From assembly GCF_029504395.1 (NCBI RefSeq), contig NZ_JAQFIF010000006.1, positions 220,698 to 284,697 on the forward strand: a stretch of 64,000 nt of DNA, given 5' to 3'. This DNA comes from Arthrobacter sp. ES3-54 (lineage in GTDB: Bacteria > Actinomycetota > Actinomycetes > Actinomycetales > Micrococcaceae). The position numbers were made by a program, and so were the translations under genes. The notes under the pieces were generated by a model. That model searched no databases. It saw nothing but the letters and a program-made list of their open reading frames with translations, and was not told the origin of the DNA. Numbering within the stretch: the stretch's first letter is position 1; each line of letters opens with the position of its first letter. Positions 61,099 to 64,000 of this stretch are shown here, one piece after another.

Positions 61099-62187
61099 AT
61101 GACCAACTTCGTCCCCACCCCCACCGTCCCGGCCCCGGACATCGTCCGCTGCGCCTACCTGGAACTCGTGGTCACGGACCTCGCCAAGTCCCGCGAGTTC
61201 TACGTGGACCTGCTGGGCCTGCACGTCACCGAGGAAGACGAGAACACGATCTACCTGCGGTCCCTGGAAGAGTTCATCCACCACAACCTGGTGCTGCGCA
61301 AGGGCCCCGTGGCCGCTGCTGCCGCCTTCGCGTACCGGGTGAAGTCCCCGGCGGAGGTGGACGCCGCCGAGGCCTACTACAAGGAACTGGGCTGCCGCAC
61401 CGAGCGCCGCAAAGAAGGCTTCACCAAGGGCATCGGCGACGCCGTCCGCGTCGAGGACCCGCTCGGTTTCCCCTATGAGTTCTTCTACGAAACCGAACAC
61501 GTCGAGCGCCTCACCCAGCGCTACGACCTCTACTCCGCCGGCGAGCTGGTCCGGCTGGACCACTTCAACCAGGTCACCCCGGACGTCCCGCGCGGCCGCA
61601 AATACCTTGAAGACCTGGGCTTCCGCGTCTCCGAGGACATCAAGGACTCCGACGGCGTCACCTACGCCGCCTGGATGCACCGCAAGCAGACCGTGCACGA
61701 CACCGCATTGACCGGCGGCAACGGCCCGCGGCTGCACCACATTGCCTTCGCCACGCACGAGAAGCACAACATCATCCAGATCTGCGACAAGATGGGCGCC
61801 CTGCGCATCTCCGACCGCATCGAACGCGGCCCCGGCCGGCACGGCGTCTCCAATGCGTTCTACCTCTACATCCTGGACCCGGACGGCCACCGCATCGAGA
61901 TCTACACGCAGGACTACTACACCGGCGACCCGGACAACCCCACCATCACCTGGGACGTCCACGACAACCAGCGCCGCGACTGGTGGGGCAATCCTGTGGT
62001 CCCCTCCTGGTACACCGAGGCTTCCCTGGTCCTGGACCTCGACGGCAACCCGCAGCCCGTCATCGTCCGCGAGGAAAAAAGCGAGATGGCCGTGACCGTG
62101 GGCGCCGACGGCTTCTCCTACACCCGCAAGGAAGAGGACGGCCCCGCCGGCGAAAAGACCGGCTTCAAGCTCGGAGCGCAGGTTTAG
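61099..62187 (+). CDS. hpaD: 3,4-Dihydroxyphenylacetate 2,3-dioxygenase (MndD-type)
   Basis: 362 residues, a two-VOC-module extradiol dioxygenase. Counting from the ATG at 61099, the metal ligands fall at His155 (RLDHFNQV), His214 (RLHHIAFAT) and Glu267 (HRIEIYT), and His200 is the acid-base residue in KQTVHDT. These are the numbers known for the Mn-dependent enzyme of Arthrobacter globiformis and the Fe-dependent enzyme of Brevibacterium fuscum. It cleaves the homoprotocatechuate ring next to the hydroxyls. Metal identity cannot be told from sequence. Confidence 0.95.
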   Translation: MTNFVPTPTVPAPDIVRCAYLELVVTDLAKSREFYVDLLGLHVTEEDENTIYLRSLEEFIHHNLVLRKGPVAAAAAFAYRVKSPAEVDAAEAYYKELGCRTERRKEGFTKGIGDAVRVEDPLGFPYEFFYETEHVERLTQRYDLYSAGELVRLDHFNQVTPDVPRGRKYLEDLGFRVSEDIKDSDGVTYAAWMHRKQTVHDTALTGGNGPRLHHIAFATHEKHNIIQICDKMGALRISDRIERGPGRHGVSNAFYLYILDPDGHRIEIYTQDYYTGDPDNPTITWDVHDNQRRDWWGNPVVPSWYTEASLVLDLDGNPQPVIVREEKSEMAVTVGADGFSYTRKEEDGPAGEKTGFKLGAQV

Positions 62188-62188
62188 C

Positions 62189-62974
62189 GTGCTGGATCCC
62201 GCGACGATCGAGGCCATCGCAGACGAACTGCTGGAAGCCGGGCGCTCCCGGACCCCGGTCCCCCGCCTGACGGCCCGCTACCCGGACATGACGGTGGAGG
62301 ACTCCTACGCCGTCCAGCAGCTGTGGCGGCGCCGCAACGAGGACGCCGGCCGGACCCTAGTGGGCCGCAAAATCGGCCTCACGTCCAAGGCGATGCAGGC
62401 CGCCACCGGCATCACCGAACCGGACTACGGCGCCATCTTCGATGACATGGTGCTCGAAACGGGATGCTCGGTGCAGTGGGACCAGTACACCCACCCGCGG
62501 GTCGAAGTGGAACTGGCGTTCGTGCTGAAGAAGGACCTGGCCGGACCCGGCTGCACCATCTTCGACGTCCTGAACGCCACCGACTACGTGGTCCCGGCCC
62601 TGGAGATCCTGGATTCCAGGATCGAAATGGAGGGCCGGACCATCGTGGACACCATCGCCGACAACGCCGCGATGGGCGCCATGGTGGTGGGCGGAAACCC
62701 CGTCCGCCCCGACGCCGTGGACCTCCGCTGGGTCTCCGCCATCCTCTACAAGAACCAGACCGTGGAGGAAACCGGCGTGGCCGCCGGCGTCCTGGACCAC
62801 CCGGCCAACGGCGTGCACTGGCTGGCGAACAAAATTGCCGCCCACGGGGACGGCATGAAAGCCGGCGACATCATCCTCGCCGGATCCTTCACCCGGCCCC
62901 TCTGGGTTTACAAGGGCGACACCGTCCACGCTGACTACGGACCGCTGGGGAGCATCACATGCCGCTTCGAGTAG
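62189..62974 (+). CDS. hpaH: 2-Oxo-hept-4-ene-1,7-dioate hydratase
   Basis: 261 residues of the HpaH/MhpD hydratase family: [38 protein letters not shown] and [11 protein letters not shown]. It hydrates the ring-fission product after decarboxylation. The GTG at 62189 follows the hpaD stop by 1 base; the 3' end overlaps hpaI by 16 bases. Confidence 0.92.
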   Translation: MLDPATIEAIADELLEAGRSRTPVPRLTARYPDMTVEDSYAVQQLWRRRNEDAGRTLVGRKIGLTSKAMQAATGITEPDYGAIFDDMVLETGCSVQWDQYTHPRVEVELAFVLKKDLAGPGCTIFDVLNATDYVVPALEILDSRIEMEGRTIVDTIADNAAMGAMVVGGNPVRPDAVDLRWVSAILYKNQTVEETGVAAGVLDHPANGVHWLANKIAAHGDGMKAGDIILAGSFTRPLWVYKGDTVHADYGPLGSITCRFE

Positions 62975-63780
62975 AACCCGACGCCACCTTCCGTGACGCC
63001 CTGGCCGCGGCAGACCGGCCGCTGGCCGGGATGTGGGTCTGCTCCGGCAGCCCGCTGGTGGCAGAGCTCTGCGCCGGGGCCGGCCTGGACTGGCTCCTGA
63101 TCGACGCCGAGCACAGCCCCAACGGGCTCGAATCCGTCCTGGCCCAGTTGCAGGCGGTGCACGGTTACCCGGTCCGGGCGATGGTCCGCCCGCCGGTGAA
63201 CGACACGGTGCTGATCAAGCAGTACCTGGACCTGGGCGTCCAGAACCTGCTGATCCCCATGGTGAACTCGGCAGCCGAGGCGGAGGCCGCCGTGGCCGCC
63301 ACCCGGTACCCGCCGCACGGCGTCCGCGGCGTGGGCTCGGCCCTGGCCCGGGCGTCGCGCTGGAACCGGATCCCGGACTATCTCGCCCGTGCTTCCGAAA
63401 CCGTGAGCGTCACGGTCCAGATTGAATCCGAAGCCGCGGTTGCGGCCGTGGAGAACATCCTGGCGGTGGACGGCGTGGACGCGATTTTCCTGGGACCTTC
63501 CGACCTCGCCGCCTCCATGGGGCTGCTGGGCCAGCAGGAACACCCCCAGGTGCGCGCCGCCGTCGAACACTGCGTTGCCGCCGCCAAAGCGGCCGGGAAA
63601 CCCGCCGGTGTGAACGCCTTCAACCCCGCCACCGCGCACCACTACATGGCAGCCGGCGCAGCGTTCGTGTTGGTCGCGGCCGATGTGTCCATCCTCGCCC
63701 GCGGCTCAGAAGCCCTCGCCGCCGAATATATCCGGACGGACCCGGTGGTTGAGCCTGGCGACGCCCCCGCCAGCTACTGA
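62959..63780 (+). CDS. hpaI: 4-Hydroxy-2-oxoheptanedioate aldolase
   Basis: 273 residues, HpcH/HpaI class II aldolase: GLDWLLIDAEHSPNG (metal and pyruvate region), VQNLLIPMVNSAAEAEAAV and GVDAIFLGPSDLAASMG. It splits the last pathway intermediate into pyruvate and succinic semialdehyde. It is the last gene of the hpa operon. No isomerase (HpaF) gene is present in the window; the FAH fusion may supply that activity. Confidence 0.93.
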   Translation: MPLRVEPDATFRDALAAADRPLAGMWVCSGSPLVAELCAGAGLDWLLIDAEHSPNGLESVLAQLQAVHGYPVRAMVRPPVNDTVLIKQYLDLGVQNLLIPMVNSAAEAEAAVAATRYPPHGVRGVGSALARASRWNRIPDYLARASETVSVTVQIESEAAVAAVENILAVDGVDAIFLGPSDLAASMGLLGQQEHPQVRAAVEHCVAAAKAAGKPAGVNAFNPATAHHYMAAGAAFVLVAADVSILARGSEALAAEYIRTDPVVEPGDAPASY

Positions 63781-63838
63781 AGATCCGCGGCGTCACAACG
63801 CGACGGCGGCAACCACCTGGTCGAGGTCTTGGGTTCTA

Positions 63839-63882
63839 ACGGTCGTTGCAACACCCGAAGTTTTGGGAGTTGCAACGACCGT
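63839..63882. repeat. Palindromic repeat, family B, copy 2
   Basis: The same 18-bp stem as at 39979-40021 (ACGGTCGTTGCAACACCC with a single mismatch in its complement) and an 8-base loop. It lies 58 bases after hpaI and could terminate the hpa operon. The rest of 63781-64000 holds no gene I can support. Confidence 0.85.
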
Positions 63883-64000
63883 GCCTCGTTTAATGGATGG
63901 TTCATCGGAACCTCAGAAACATACGAGATCAACTGCTCAGCAGAGGGAGGGTTTCTTCAGGGTCTTTGATCGAACCGGAAGTGTGACGGACGCCGCCGCA

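Overview
This window is high-GC (with many GTG and TTG starts) DNA from an actinobacterium, most likely a soil Micrococcaceae of the Arthrobacter/Pseudarthrobacter type. That assignment is inference from gene content: a manganese-type homoprotocatechuate dioxygenase closely matching MndD of Arthrobacter globiformis, a TetR-controlled paa regulon, LytR-CpsA-Psr proteins, a LAxTG (class E sortase) surface protein, and ANTAR and PadR/HAAS regulators. No tRNA, rRNA, CRISPR array or intact insertion sequence was seen. Layout: 1-5602 holds a truncated PAP2 phosphatase, an MFS transporter, a GAF-ANTAR regulator, a MinD/ParA-like ATPase, an MBL-fold hydrolase and a TMEM175-type channel. 5662-10186 is a branched-chain 2-oxoacid dehydrogenase operon (E1a-E1b-E2) with a divergent Lrp/AsnC regulator. 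10183-11073 is galU. 11171-16168 is the phenylacetyl-CoA epoxidase operon paaABCDE plus a paaG-like isomerase. 16353-23346 has a PadR/permease-prefix pair, an M23 peptidase, an ArfB-like rescue factor, a low-molecular-weight tyrosine phosphatase next to a small STAS-like gene (with decayed partner copies of both), and two LCP cell-wall ligases. 23374-29151 carries an oligopeptidase and an unusual pair: a repeat-containing Ala/Asn-rich small protein and a membrane M50 protease with a PqqD-like N-terminus. 29239-35161 has small enzymes, a decayed acetyltransferase copy, and ackA-pta. 35241-37762 is paaI-paaK-paaR; 40059-42744 is paaZ divergent from a hotdog thioesterase; 49610-52514 is paaJ-paaF-paaH. 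43050-49577 has a flavohemoglobin, a cell-wall-anchored S1 protease, a frameshifted tyrosine phosphatase and an SGNH hydrolase. 55187-63780 is a homoprotocatechuate (3,4-dihydroxyphenylacetate) meta-cleavage cluster. The window is therefore an aromatic-catabolism region with two routes. Phenylacetate is activated by PaaK, epoxidised by PaaABCE(D), isomerised by PaaG, opened and oxidised by PaaZ, and beta-oxidised by PaaJ, PaaF and PaaH. These genes lie in four separate transcription units, and each unit carries a similar 22-bp inverted repeat resembling the known actinobacterial PaaR operator, with a TetR gene (37157-37762) as the obvious repressor. Homoprotocatechuate is cleaved by HpaD, then processed by HpaE, a FAH-RraA fusion protein, HpaH and HpaI, with a GntR regulator inside the operon and a MobA-like flavoprotein hydroxylase divergent from it. 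Non-coding structure is rich: three families of paired palindromic repeats (two copies each), several convincing terminator hairpins, and decayed duplicates of neighbouring genes. The most promising poorly described system is the repeat-protein/PqqD-M50 protease pair at 25779-29151.
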